From Oryzisolibacter propanilivorax (GTDB lineage: Bacteria; Pseudomonadota; Gammaproteobacteria; Burkholderiales; Burkholderiaceae_C), in assembly GCF_900103645.1 (NCBI RefSeq), contig NZ_FNHP01000003.1, positions 248,001 through 312,000 of the forward strand: a stretch of 64,000 bases of DNA, given 5' to 3'. Positions 34,861-42,444 of this stretch are shown here, piece by piece (the first letter of the stretch is position 1; each line of letters opens with the position of its first letter). Below the pieces are notes generated by a model, which saw only the letters and a list, made by a program, of their open reading frames with translations, did not search any database and was not told the DNA's origin. Both the position numbers and the translations under genes were made by a program.

Positions 34861-35388
34861 TCAGCGATCGTTCTTGTGGCTCTGTGCACCGGCCCGCGCG
34901 TGCTGCTCGCTGGAGCCGCCACGGTTATTGCCGGAATTGGAGTTGTTGGAATTGCTGCCGCTGTTGCTCGTATTGTTGCCAGACGAGCCACGGTTGTTGT
35001 TGGACGTGCTGGAGCTGGAGCTCTGGTTGGACGAGGAAGATCCTTGGCCGCCATGGCTCTTGGAGCCGGCTTCGCGGGCTTCCTGCGAGTTGAACTCGTG
35101 GGCATTGCCCGATGCATGGGCTGCACGCCCGCCTTCGGCAGCGATTTCGCGCTGGCGATCCGGGTCCATGGACGCGAAACCGCGTCCGCCGCCCGATTGA
35201 TTGCCGTTGCTGTCGTGGCTGCCTTGCTTGCCATGGCTCTGGTCGCCACCTTGGTTGCCTTGGTGGTTACCGCCTTGATTGCTCTGGTTGTTGCTGCTTT
35301 GGCCGCGCTGGTTGTTGCTGCCCTGGCTGCGCTGGTCATCGTTGTTATTGGTGTACTGATTATGGCCCTGAGGGTTGTTGTTCGGCAT
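34861..35388 (-). CDS. KGG-repeat stress protein embedded in low-complexity sequence
   Basis: A 175-aa protein starting MPNNNPQGHNQYTNNNDDQR; AGGAG lies 7 bases upstream. The middle carries the KGG/con-10-type stress motif: GRGFASMDPDRQREIAAEGG and SGNAHEFNSQEAREAGSKSH. Both flanks are almost only N, S, G, Q and H, and should be disordered. Proteins with KGG repeats are linked to desiccation and general stress (for example GsiB, conidiation protein 10). Disorder parallels the protein at 30556-31524 in the same accessory stretch. Confidence 0.8.
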   Translation of the reverse strand: MPNNNPQGHNQYTNNNDDQRSQGSNNQRGQSSNNQSNQGGNHQGNQGGDQSHGKQGSHDSNGNQSGGGRGFASMDPDRQREIAAEGGRAAHASGNAHEFNSQEAREAGSKSHGGQGSSSSNQSSSSSTSNNNRGSSGNNTSNSGSNSNNSNSGNNRGGSSEQHARAGAQSHKNDR

Positions 35389-35607
35389 TGCGATTCTCCT
35401 GTTGATATCCAAACAAAGATTCAAGCAAGCTGGCGAATTCCAACGTGCGGACTTGAATTTGCGCCGCAGGTCCGGGCCACCTCGTCAGCGCGTTCCGACA
35501 TGGCGGTAGGCATCACCCCCATGCAGGTAACAGGATGGCGCAATGGGTTGCCAAGCCTGTCAAGCACCCTGCGCGTCATCCCGCCTCGCGCCGCGGGATC
35601 AGCAGAG

Positions 35608-35677
35608 AAAATGAACCGAAATGGCCACCAGCCCTTGTTGCGCATGGGCCGCAAGCTATCTTTTGAATAGCAAAAAA
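35608..35677. repeat. Dispersed intergenic repeat (family A)
   Basis: Core words AAATGGCCACCAGCCCTTG, ATGGGCCGCAAGCTATCTTT and GAATAGC. Chromosomal DNA just outside the integrated element. Confidence 0.75.
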
Positions 35678-35690
35678 GAAAGGCAAAGAC

Positions 35691-35730
35691 AAAGAAAAAC
35701 GCCCGACAGCCTTTGCGGGCTGCCGGGCGT
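35691..35730 (-). terminator. Intrinsic terminator, probably the original one of tRNA-Ser
   Basis: ACGCCCGACAGCC (35699-35711) pairs with GGCTGCCGGGCGT (35718-35730), one G-T pair, with TTTTTC following on the minus strand. It lies 8 bases outside the left attachment repeat and points away from the element. Removing the element would place it directly behind the tRNA 3' end. Confidence 0.75.
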
Positions 35731-35737
35731 GATCCGT

Positions 35738-35751
35738 TGGCGGAGAGGGTG
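35738..35751. other. Left attachment site (att), copy of the tRNA-Ser 3' end
   Basis: TGGCGGAGAGGGTG, identical to 45360-45373. It covers the CCA end, discriminator base, 3' acceptor strand and two more bases. Identity stops on both sides. Confidence 0.85.
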
Positions 35752-35862
35752 TCCGCTAAATTCGATTCCAAGGACGTGCGAAAAAGTCCCGTAACGTCTT
35801 GATTTCCATTGCATAATCCGACCGCCACCTGTCCAACATCATCCAAGGACAGCCGACCGCAT

Positions 35863-35891
35863 CCCACATCCTTTGTGGGACTTTTGTGGGC
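35863..35891. promoter_or_regulatory. Candidate left-arm integrase binding sites
   Basis: One CCCACA (35863-35868) and two TGTGGG words (35874-35879, 35885-35890). The longer words TGTGGGACTT and CTTTTGTGGGC occur again at the right end (45309-45318 and 45293-45303). Confidence 0.55.
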
Positions 35892-35919
35892 CGGGTAGCG
35901 CGTGGCGGAGTATGGATTT

Positions 35920-37110
35920 ATGCCCAAAATTGCCAAGCAACTTTCCGAACGAGCAGTGGCCGCCATCCGCACCGATGGCCGCCATGCAGTCGGAGGCGTG
36001 CCCGGCCTTCACCTTCGCGTCAAGGGCGCGGCGCGCGGCTGGGTGCTGCGCATCAAGGTGGGCGAAGCGCGGCGCGATATGGGCCTGGGCAGCTATCCCG
36101 CCGTGGGCCTGGCTGAAGCCCGCGACAAGGCCCGCGCCGTTCACGATTCCCTGCGCCGTGGCGAAGTACCTGCTACTCCAGCAGCAACCCACCAAGCCAC
36201 CATCGCAGTGGCTGCCATGTCGTTTGAGCAGTGCGCCCGCGCCTTCATGCGCGACAAGGCCAGCGAGTGGAAGAACTTCAAGCATCGCCAGCAGTGGGAG
36301 AACACGCTGGCGCAGTACGCCTTCCCCCTGATCGGCGCCATGCCGGTGGCTGCAATCGACCTGCCGCACGTCCTTGCCTGCCTGGAACCTATCTGGCGCG
36401 ACAAGACCGAGACCGCCTCACGCCTGCGCGGCAGGATCGAGACCGTGCTGGACTGGGCAACCGTGCGCAAGTACCGCCAGGGTGAGAACCCGGCGCGCTG
36501 GAAAGGCCACCTGGACAAGCTGCTGCCCGCGCCCACGAAGGTGGCCAAGACCGTTCATCACCGCGCCCTGCCCATTGACGCCATGCCGACGTTCATGCGG
36601 GCGCTGCACAAGCGACACGGCATATCCGCCCGCGCGCTGGAGTTCGTGATCTACACCGCCGCCCGCTCAGGCGAGGTGCGCGGCGCGAGCTGGAATGAAA
36701 TCGACCTGAAGGCGGGACTGTGGACTGTGCCGGCTGATCGCATGAAGGCAGGCAAGGAACACCGTGTTCCCCTGTCCGCCGCCGCCATGAAGCTGCTCAA
36801 GAAAGCGCCGCGTCTGGAAGGGTGCGAGCTGATCTTCCCTGGCACCAAGGGCCAGCCGCTATCCGATATGAGCCTGGCCGCTGTCCTGCGGCGCATGGAC
36901 GTGGACGCGGTGCCCCATGGTTTCCGAAGCACGTTCCGGGACTGGGCAGGCGACCGCAGCCACTACCCGCGCGAGCTGATCGAGGCCGCGCTGGCGCATA
37001 CGCTCGAAAGCAAAGTGGAGGCCGCCTATCGGCGCGGCGATGCGCTGGAGAAGCGGCGCGAGCTTATGGAAGCGTGGGCGCAGTTTTGCGCAAGGGGCGA
37101 AGGAGCATGA
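35920..37110 (+). CDS. int: Tyrosine integrase, P4 type
   Basis: A 396-aa site-specific recombinase. The N-terminal DUF4102-type arm-binding domain (MPKIAKQLSERAV, RDMGLGSYPAVGLAEARDKA) is followed by the core-binding and catalytic domains. Catalytic residues: Arg249 (TAARSGEVRGASW), His333 and Arg336 (PHGFRSTFRDWAG), Tyr370 (VEAAYRRGD); HTLESKVEAAY is typical of P4-family enzymes that use tRNA genes. ATG 35920 is preferred (MPKI is the family start, GGAG upstream) over GTG 35902. It sits beside the left att site, at the end distant from the tRNA. Confidence 0.95.
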   Translation: MPKIAKQLSERAVAAIRTDGRHAVGGVPGLHLRVKGAARGWVLRIKVGEARRDMGLGSYPAVGLAEARDKARAVHDSLRRGEVPATPAATHQATIAVAAMSFEQCARAFMRDKASEWKNFKHRQQWENTLAQYAFPLIGAMPVAAIDLPHVLACLEPIWRDKTETASRLRGRIETVLDWATVRKYRQGENPARWKGHLDKLLPAPTKVAKTVHHRALPIDAMPTFMRALHKRHGISARALEFVIYTAARSGEVRGASWNEIDLKAGLWTVPADRMKAGKEHRVPLSAAAMKLLKKAPRLEGCELIFPGTKGQPLSDMSLAAVLRRMDVDAVPHGFRSTFRDWAGDRSHYPRELIEAALAHTLESKVEAAYRRGDALEKRRELMEAWAQFCARGEGA

Positions 37111-37715
37111 AGCAGAAAAACTACCTGCTGGGCGGCTGGGTTGATGAGAGCGTGCCCCGCGAGGAAATCCGGATCTTGGTGCAGCCGCTGAACATCGATG
37201 CCGACGAGTTCTGCGAGTGGTTGGCAGTGCAGGTTGGCCGCTACCGCTCCTGGACGGAAATGCGCGAGCAAACACCGACGCGCAACGAGCAAATTGCAGT
37301 CTTGCGCGACTACCAAAAGACGCTGGCGAAGACCATCAGCTTCCTAACACCCGGCGGTTTACCTCCTCATGCTGAGGCTGAGATGGTCGGCGAGTGGTGG
37401 AACTTTACGAAATCGAGCCTGCACGACCTTGAGCACACGGCAGCCGACACCCTGCGCAAGCTGATGGTTACGGCTGAAATTGTGGAGCGGAAACTGGGCG
37501 CTCAGAAGCAACAGCGAGGGCAGAAAGCAGACCCGCGCAAAGCCGAACTGCTAGCCAACGTGAGCAACTGGCTTTCACAAAAAGGCGTGGCACCAGCCAG
37601 AGCCCGCGCAACGACAGCACGGGTTATGACCTTGTGCGGCGTTGAAGGGGTGCCCGACACCAAGACCACACTACGCCGCGCCGCCCGACGTGGCACCCAA
37701 TTGCAAGGAAATTGA
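37107..37715 (+). CDS. Hypothetical protein of the element, 202 aa
   Basis: Starts MKQKNYLLGGWVDESVPREE; ATG overlaps the integrase stop (ATGA) and is preceded by AGGAG, so it is translationally coupled to int. Soluble, largely helical and charged; the C-terminus (LANVSNWLSQKGVAPARARA then TTARVMTLCGVEGVPDTKTT) looks like a small helical DNA-binding domain. Codon use is less GC-rich than neighbours. Coupling to int suggests a role in integration, excision or its control; no family recognised. Confidence 0.65.
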   Translation: MKQKNYLLGGWVDESVPREEIRILVQPLNIDADEFCEWLAVQVGRYRSWTEMREQTPTRNEQIAVLRDYQKTLAKTISFLTPGGLPPHAEAEMVGEWWNFTKSSLHDLEHTAADTLRKLMVTAEIVERKLGAQKQQRGQKADPRKAELLANVSNWLSQKGVAPARARATTARVMTLCGVEGVPDTKTTLRRAARRGTQLQGN

Positions 37716-37807
37716 TATGCAATGCGATGCCGAGATTGTCCAAGCACGCGATGACATGGTCGTTATAGTTCCATCACCTTTTTGGATGTAGAGAAGTCCA
37801 ATAAGGC

Positions 37808-37845
37808 GAACCCCCCAAGGCAGGTGAGAGCGCCAAGGGGGGTTC
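37808..37845. promoter_or_regulatory. Hairpin in the gap before alpA
   Basis: GAACCCCCC (37808-37816) pairs with GGGGGGTTC (37837-37845), with an inner GGC/GCC step. No T-run follows on the plus strand. The surrounding 284-base gap (37716-37999) holds no gene I can support and probably contains the promoter of the replication operon. Confidence 0.55.
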
Positions 37846-37999
37846 TAGTGCATCGGAGACCGATGCGGATGCTTAGATTTCAGGCCAAGCGTCCCATCGT
37901 ACCGCAAGCGGTATAGACCATGTGACTGGGTTTACTTCCAGGGTGGCCGATCCGTTTGCTGGCTCCGGTGCTTTCCTCGACCCTTGAAGAAAGTCACCG

Positions 38000-38197
38000 A
38001 TGACCCCTACATCCTCACCAACCGACGAAACCCTCCTGCGCCTGCCGCAAGTGCTGGCGCGCTTTCCTGTGAGCCGTAGCGGCTGGTACCAAGGCATCAA
38101 GGCCGGCAAGTACCCGCAGCCCGTCCGCATCGGAGAGCGTGCTGTCGCCTGGAAGGCCAGCGACATCCGCCGCCTCGTTCAAACCACGAACGCCTAA
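38000..38197 (+). CDS. alpA: AlpA-family phage regulator / excisionase
   Basis: A 65-aa MerR-like winged-helix protein. LLRLPQVLARFPVSRSGWYQ, IKAGKYPQPVRIGERAVAWK and ASDIRRLVQTTN are the full AlpA signature. In P4-type elements AlpA activates or assists excision and controls the replication genes. First gene of the right-pointing operon; the next gene starts 10 bases later. Confidence 0.92.
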   Translation: MTPTSSPTDETLLRLPQVLARFPVSRSGWYQGIKAGKYPQPVRIGERAVAWKASDIRRLVQTTNA

Positions 38198-38207
38198 GGG
38201 GGCCGCC

Positions 38208-38663
38208 ATGACCAAGAAGAATGCCGTCAAGGCAGGCGGAGCTGTACCCGCCCTGTTCGGTATCGACGCCGCCAAAGTGCTGGCCATGCAGTCCCTGCAC
38301 CTGGTCAGGCACTCGCTGGCTGGCCTGGACAACACGCTCCAAAACGCTGCCTGTAACGGGCTTCCCTGGAACGACGAAGAAGTCGAACTCGATTCCATAA
38401 GCGAGCTGGCGCAGGAGGAAGTGGATCGGCTGCTGCTGGCCGGCGCCGACAACCTGGACGCCCTCGAAGCACGCTGGTGGCGTCTGGCCGCCGTGCTGAA
38501 CCAAGCAGTGCGCAGCTACCCCCACAAAGACACCACGCACTTTCGTTTTCTGCGCGGCGCGGCGGATGAGTTCAACAGCCTGCCGAACGTCTGGAATTTC
38601 GTGGCCGAGAAGGGCAGCTATGGCGCACCGACGACCCATCAGCAGGAAGGAGGTGCAGCATGA
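38208..38663 (+). CDS. Hypothetical protein of the element, 151 aa
   Basis: Starts MTKKNAVKAGGAVPALFGID. Helical, with conserved-looking aromatic segments LEARWWRLAAVLNQAVRSYP and HFRFLRGAADEFNSLPNVWN. No signal or membrane helix. Ends GGAA with the stop overlapping the next start, so it is coupled to the TopoVI-A-like gene. Not recognised; probably part of the replication module by position. Confidence 0.7.
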   Translation: MTKKNAVKAGGAVPALFGIDAAKVLAMQSLHLVRHSLAGLDNTLQNAACNGLPWNDEEVELDSISELAQEEVDRLLLAGADNLDALEARWWRLAAVLNQAVRSYPHKDTTHFRFLRGAADEFNSLPNVWNFVAEKGSYGAPTTHQQEGGAA

Positions 38664-39565
38664 GCGCCACCACCAAGCGCAAGGGACGCGGCAAGTCCCA
38701 AGCCAGTCTCGACTTAATCGAGGCCAGCCACCAAATACTCGCTGAAATCCAGCCGGCGAGCATCCGAGCTATCTGCTATCGCTTGTTCGTCAAGGGCCTG
38801 CTGGTCAGCATGGCAAAGACAGAAACCAACAAGGTCAGCAGGCAACTGGTGTACGCCCGCGAGCAAGGGATCATTCCGTGGGAATGGATCGTTGACGAAA
38901 CCCGCGAGCTGGAACGCGCCGGCACCTGGAACAACCCCGAGCAGATCATCAGCGCCGCCGTTCGCTCCTACCGGCGCGACTACTGGCAAGACCAGTCGGC
39001 GCATGTCGAGGTCTGGTCGGAGAAAGGCACGGTGCGCGGCACGGTGGCACCCGTGCTGCAGGAGTACGGCGTCAACTTTCGAGCCATGCACGGCTTCAGC
39101 AGCGCGACCGTGGTCAACGCCATTGCCGAGGAATCGGCAGCCAGCGCCAAGCCCTGGATCATTTTCTACATCGGCGACTTCGACCCATCGGGCATGTATA
39201 TGTCCGACATTGACTTGCCCCGGCGCCTGACGCGCTACGGCGGCAAGGTCACCATGCGCCGCATCGCGCTGCTGCGAAGCGATACCGGATCGCTCCCCAG
39301 CTTCGACGCGGAGACCAAGGTCAAGGACAAGCGCCATGCCTGGTACTGCGAGCGCTTCGGGCAACGCTGCTGGGAACTGGACGCCATGCCGCCGCCGCTG
39401 CTGCGCCAGCGCGTGGAGGAAGAAATCCGCCGCTGCATCGATATGGAGCGCTGGGAGCGCGCTGTCGAAGTAGAGCGTGCCGAGACCGATTCCATGCGCT
39501 CGTTCATGGCGACGTGGCAGAGCAATTTGAGGCTGGCCACGAATAGCGCGGGAGGTGCAGCATGA
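38660..39565 (+). CDS. TopoVI-A/Spo11-like protein (stand-alone 'mini-A' type candidate)
   Basis: A 301-aa protein with the domain plan of the DNA-cleaving A subunit of topoisomerase VI. N-terminal winged helix: PASIRAICYRLFVKGLL places Tyr40 four residues after Arg36, like the R-x3-Y cleavage tyrosine of TopoVI-A/Spo11. C-terminal TOPRIM: acidic residue Glu121 in VEVWSEKGTVRG, and the D-x-D pair Asp173/Asp175 in YIGDFDPSGMYM. RCWELDAMPPPLLRQRV matches the family's C-terminal ELDAL-type segment. No B subunit (GHKL ATPase) is encoded nearby. Coupled by ATGA overlaps to both neighbours. It may nick or break DNA during element replication; the activity is untested inference. Confidence 0.7.
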   Translation: MSATTKRKGRGKSQASLDLIEASHQILAEIQPASIRAICYRLFVKGLLVSMAKTETNKVSRQLVYAREQGIIPWEWIVDETRELERAGTWNNPEQIISAAVRSYRRDYWQDQSAHVEVWSEKGTVRGTVAPVLQEYGVNFRAMHGFSSATVVNAIAEESAASAKPWIIFYIGDFDPSGMYMSDIDLPRRLTRYGGKVTMRRIALLRSDTGSLPSFDAETKVKDKRHAWYCERFGQRCWELDAMPPPLLRQRVEEEIRRCIDMERWERAVEVERAETDSMRSFMATWQSNLRLATNSAGGAA

Positions 39566-40380
39566 TTGTCTGGAATCACTTTCCTCAAGGCGAGCACCGC
39601 ACCCAGTGCCCCATCTGCCAGCGCCGTGACAAGTCCCTGGGCGTGTCGGTTTTCTCGCATGAAAGCGCCGTGGCACATTGCTTTCGCTGCGGCTACGTCG
39701 AAACCCGGCGCCCGCAGCGCGAGCTGACACCCGCAGAGCGCGAAGCCTACAAGCGCCGCATGGACGCCATGCGCCAGCAGCACGATGCCGAGCAGCGCGA
39801 GCGCCAGGCCGCAGCCGCCAGCATTGCCGCCGTTCGCTGGGCTGCAGCAAAACCCGTGCAGGCGCACCCCTACCTTGAGCGCAAGGCCGTCATGGCCCAT
39901 GGGCTGCGCCTTGAGGGCGACATGCTGCTGATCCCGCTGCGCGACAGCGCCGGCACGCTGATGAGCCTGCAGACCATCGCCGCAGACGGCACCAAGCGCT
40001 TTGTACCCGGTGGCCGCACAAGGGGTTGCTATCACGCGATTGGCCGGCCTGCAGGCCGCCTCGTTGTGGCTGAGGGCTACGCAACCGGCGCCACCATCCA
40101 TGAAGACACCGGCCAGGCCGTGGCCGTCGCCTTCAACGCCGGCAACTTGTTGCCGGTGGCTCAGGCGCTGCGCGGCAAGTACCCCGGCATGGAGCTGGTG
40201 ATCGCTGCTGATGACGATTGGCAGACCGATGGCAACCCCGGCCTGACTGCCGCGCGCAAAGCCGCTCAGGAAGTGGGCGCGCTGCTGGCCGTCCCCGACT
40301 TCGCCGGCCTGGATCGCGGCCCGAAGGACTCTGACTTCAACGACCTGCGCCGCCTGGCTCAGAAGGAGGCCGCAGTATGA
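39562..40380 (+). CDS. Primase: zinc finger plus TOPRIM
   Basis: A 272-aa primase-like protein. Zinc ribbon Cys16-x2-Cys19 ... Cys40-x2-Cys43 (CPICQRRD, HCFRCGYV), a charged linker, then a TOPRIM domain with Glu171 in LVVAEGYATGATI and the acidic cluster Asp217-219 in VIAADDDWQTDG. The pattern LVVAEGYATGATIHEDTGQA is typical of plasmid and phage TOPRIM primases of the P4-alpha/RepB group. Start overlaps the preceding stop, and its stop overlaps the ATPase start. Likely makes primers at the element's own origin. Confidence 0.88.
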   Translation: MIVWNHFPQGEHRTQCPICQRRDKSLGVSVFSHESAVAHCFRCGYVETRRPQRELTPAEREAYKRRMDAMRQQHDAEQRERQAAAASIAAVRWAAAKPVQAHPYLERKAVMAHGLRLEGDMLLIPLRDSAGTLMSLQTIAADGTKRFVPGGRTRGCYHAIGRPAGRLVVAEGYATGATIHEDTGQAVAVAFNAGNLLPVAQALRGKYPGMELVIAADDDWQTDGNPGLTAARKAAQEVGALLAVPDFAGLDRGPKDSDFNDLRRLAQKEAAV

Positions 40381-41645
40381 GCCGCGTAGCACAAGCGTTC
40401 GAGCAGGCCGAGCCTGTAGAGCGTACCGCCCTGCGCCACATCGTGCTGGCCAGCGGCGCTGACTTGCAGCCGACACCTGTTTGCTGGCTGTGGCCGGGCT
40501 GGCTGGCGCTGGGCAAGCTGCACATCCTGGCCGGCGCACCCGGCCAGGGCAAGACCACCATCGCGCTGGGCATGGCGGCAACGGTCACCATCGGCGGGCG
40601 CTGGCCGGACGGCAACCGCTGCGACAAGGGCAGTATCCTGGTCTGGTCAGGCGAGGACGACCCTGCCGACACCCTGCTGCCGCGCCTGCTGGCCGCTGGT
40701 GCTGACCGCACGCGCTGCCACTTCATCGAGGGCACGCGCGGCGAGGATGGCGCGCTGCTGCCGTTCGACCCGGCCACCGACCTACATCTGTTGCGCCAGG
40801 CCATCGAGCGCATCGGCGATGTGCGCCTACTCGTTGTTGACCCCGTGGTCAGTGCTGTGACTGGAGACAGCCACAAGAACACCGAAGTGCGCCGCGCCAT
40901 GCAACCGCTCGTTGACCTGGCCAGCGCCTGCCAGTGCGCCGTGCTGGGCATCACGCACTTTGCCAAGGGAGGTCAAGGCAGCGACCCGGCGCAGCGCGTG
41001 GTCGGCAGCGTGGCTTTCACCGCCGTGGCGCGCGTGGTGCTGGTGGCCGCCAAGGTCAAAGGCGAGGAAGGCGAAGACACGCGCATCCTGGCGCGCAGCA
41101 AGTCCAACATCGGCCCGGACGGAGGCGGGTTTGAGTACCACTTGGAGCAGTGCGAGCCGCTGCCCGAAATTCAGGCATCGCGCATCGCCTGGGGCAAGTC
41201 GGTGGAGGGCACGGCGCGCGAGCTGCTGACCGATCCAGAAGACGAAGGTGACGACCTGGGCAAGGACGCCGCATCGTTTCTGCGCTCGTTGTTGGAGGTT
41301 GGCCCAATGTCGGCCAAGGACGTTTTCAAAGACGCCGATGGCGCTGGATATTCCCGCGACCAGATCAAGCGCGCGTCCCAAAAAATCGGCGTGGACAAGC
41401 GCAAGGACGGCATGGGAGGCGGCTGGATGTGGGCGCTCCAATCGCCAGAAGGGAGCACGAAGGGAGCGAAGAGCGCACGTTTTGAAAACACGCTCCCTTC
41501 GCTCCCTTCGGCGCTCCCTTCGGCGTTTGGGCAGCAGTCGGACGCTGAAGATTCCGCCGAAGGTTCCCAAGATTCCTATTTTGGAAACGGGGAATCTTCG
41601 GAATCTTCGGGCGTTTTGGAATCTTCGGCGCAGGAGGTTCTATGA
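40377..41645 (+). CDS. AAA ATPase / replicative helicase-like protein (RepA-like)
   Basis: A 422-aa RecA-fold ATPase. Walker A GAPGQGKTT at 53-61; Walker B LLVVDPVVSAV with Asp155; ILGITHFAKGGQGSDPAQRV and SVAFTAVARVVLVAA are typical of the AAA_25/RepA group of plasmid and phage helicases. A small winged-helix-like region follows (SQKIGVDKRKDGMGGGWMWA). The last ~70 residues are Ser/Glu-rich and low-complexity, and the DNA encoding them holds two sets of iterated repeats. Probably unwinds DNA together with the primase encoded upstream. Confidence 0.85.
   Translation: MSRVAQAFEQAEPVERTALRHIVLASGADLQPTPVCWLWPGWLALGKLHILAGAPGQGKTTIALGMAATVTIGGRWPDGNRCDKGSILVWSGEDDPADTLLPRLLAAGADRTRCHFIEGTRGEDGALLPFDPATDLHLLRQAIERIGDVRLLVVDPVVSAVTGDSHKNTEVRRAMQPLVDLASACQCAVLGITHFAKGGQGSDPAQRVVGSVAFTAVARVVLVAAKVKGEEGEDTRILARSKSNIGPDGGGFEYHLEQCEPLPEIQASRIAWGKSVEGTARELLTDPEDEGDDLGKDAASFLRSLLEVGPMSAKDVFKDADGAGYSRDQIKRASQKIGVDKRKDGMGGGWMWALQSPEGSTKGAKSARFENTLPSLPSALPSAFGQQSDAEDSAEGSQDSYFGNGESSESSGVLESSAQEVL
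41448..41628. repeat. Iteron-like repeat cluster in the 3' end of the ATPase gene
   Basis: Word A GAAGGGAGC at 41448 and 41459 (direct) and as GCTCCCTTC at 41492, 41501 and 41513. Word B GAATCTTCGG at 41592, 41601 and 41619, and as GAAGATTCC at 41547 plus a CAAGATTCC variant near 41570. GTTTTGAAAAC lies between the opposed A sets. The arrangement resembles an iteron-type replication origin next to replication genes. Confidence 0.55.
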
Positions 41646-41983
41646 CCCCGGACGCCCTGCTGCGCGACCTGCTGCAAGCCGGAATCGAACCTGGCCTAAC
41701 CCCCGACGGGGAGAACATCACCGTGCCCGCCGGGCGCCTGACCGACACCCAGCGCGCCGCCATCCGGCAGTTCAAGCGCGAGCTGATCGAGCGTCTGCAG
41801 GAATCGGCCCGCCTCACCACCGAGCTGCTGGCCGCTTCAATGCGCGCCTGCGACCACTGGGGAGACAGCGCCGAGGCACGCGAGCAAATGCGCCAGGACG
41901 TGCTGGCCACACCCCACCACCTGCGCGCCGACCTGCTGGAACACCTGCAGCGCGAGTATGGGAGGCCGCGCCATGCAGATTGA
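41642..41983 (+). CDS. Small protein with a TubC-N-like domain
   Basis: A 113-aa protein; start overlaps the ATPase stop (ATGA), preceded by AGGAGG. Residues about 4-50 (LLRDLLQAGIEPGLTPDGEN, ITVPAGRLTDTQRAAIRQFK) match the small TubC N-terminal docking-type fold that is common in hypothetical proteins beside phage and plasmid primases. The C-terminal half is helical. Function unknown; probably a replication accessory protein. Confidence 0.65.
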   Translation: MTPDALLRDLLQAGIEPGLTPDGENITVPAGRLTDTQRAAIRQFKRELIERLQESARLTTELLAASMRACDHWGDSAEAREQMRQDVLATPHHLRADLLEHLQREYGRPRHAD

Positions 41984-42371
41984 GCTGTCCCGAGCCGAGC
42001 GTGTGCAACTACTGCGCGAGCTGTCCGGCCACCTGCAGGCCGATCGGCACCCCGGCGCGGCATGGCTGGGCGCTGCCATCGGCAGGTGGCTGCACCATGG
42101 CGGCAACCTGCCCGAGCTGCTGGGTGTTCGCGCCCCGCGCGGATCGAAAAACACGGCCCAAGCCATTACCCGGCGCGCGGAGGTGGACGCGCTGCTGCGC
42201 CGCCTGGCGCTGGCGTGCGGCGCTGAGCAGGCATCGCGCGTGCTGCGCGGCATCGCACCGTGTCCTGTCGAGCTGCAGGCCGCTGTCGAGCGCCTGCGCG
42301 AACTGGGAGCGCCGTCATCACCTGCCGCGTTCTGGCGCGCATCAAGGCGGGTTGCACGTCATATGCGCTGA
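41973..42371 (+). CDS. Hypothetical protein of the element, 132 aa
   Basis: Starts MQIELSRAERVQLLRELSGH; GGAGG at 41961-41965 decides this start over an in-frame ATG five codons earlier. Overlaps the previous gene by 11 bases. Helical and basic, with ITRRAEVDALLRRLALACGA and PSSPAAFWRASRRVARHMR. Last gene of the coupled replication operon, ending before a hairpin terminator. Not recognised. Confidence 0.65.
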   Translation: MQIELSRAERVQLLRELSGHLQADRHPGAAWLGAAIGRWLHHGGNLPELLGVRAPRGSKNTAQAITRRAEVDALLRRLALACGAEQASRVLRGIAPCPVELQAAVERLRELGAPSSPAAFWRASRRVARHMR

Positions 42372-42383
42372 GCCGCAAGAAGC

Positions 42384-42433
42384 GTTGCGATTGACGGCAC
42401 CGGCAAGAAAGTAGCCGCATCGCAACTCTTTTT
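42384..42433 (+). terminator. Terminator-like hairpin between replication and capsid genes
   Basis: GTTGCGAT (42384-42391) pairs with ATCGCAAC (42419-42426), with an inner CGGC/GCCG stem, followed by TCTTTTTG. It could separate early (replication) from late (capsid) transcription. Confidence 0.55.
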
Positions 42434-42444
42434 GTTCTCTCGTC

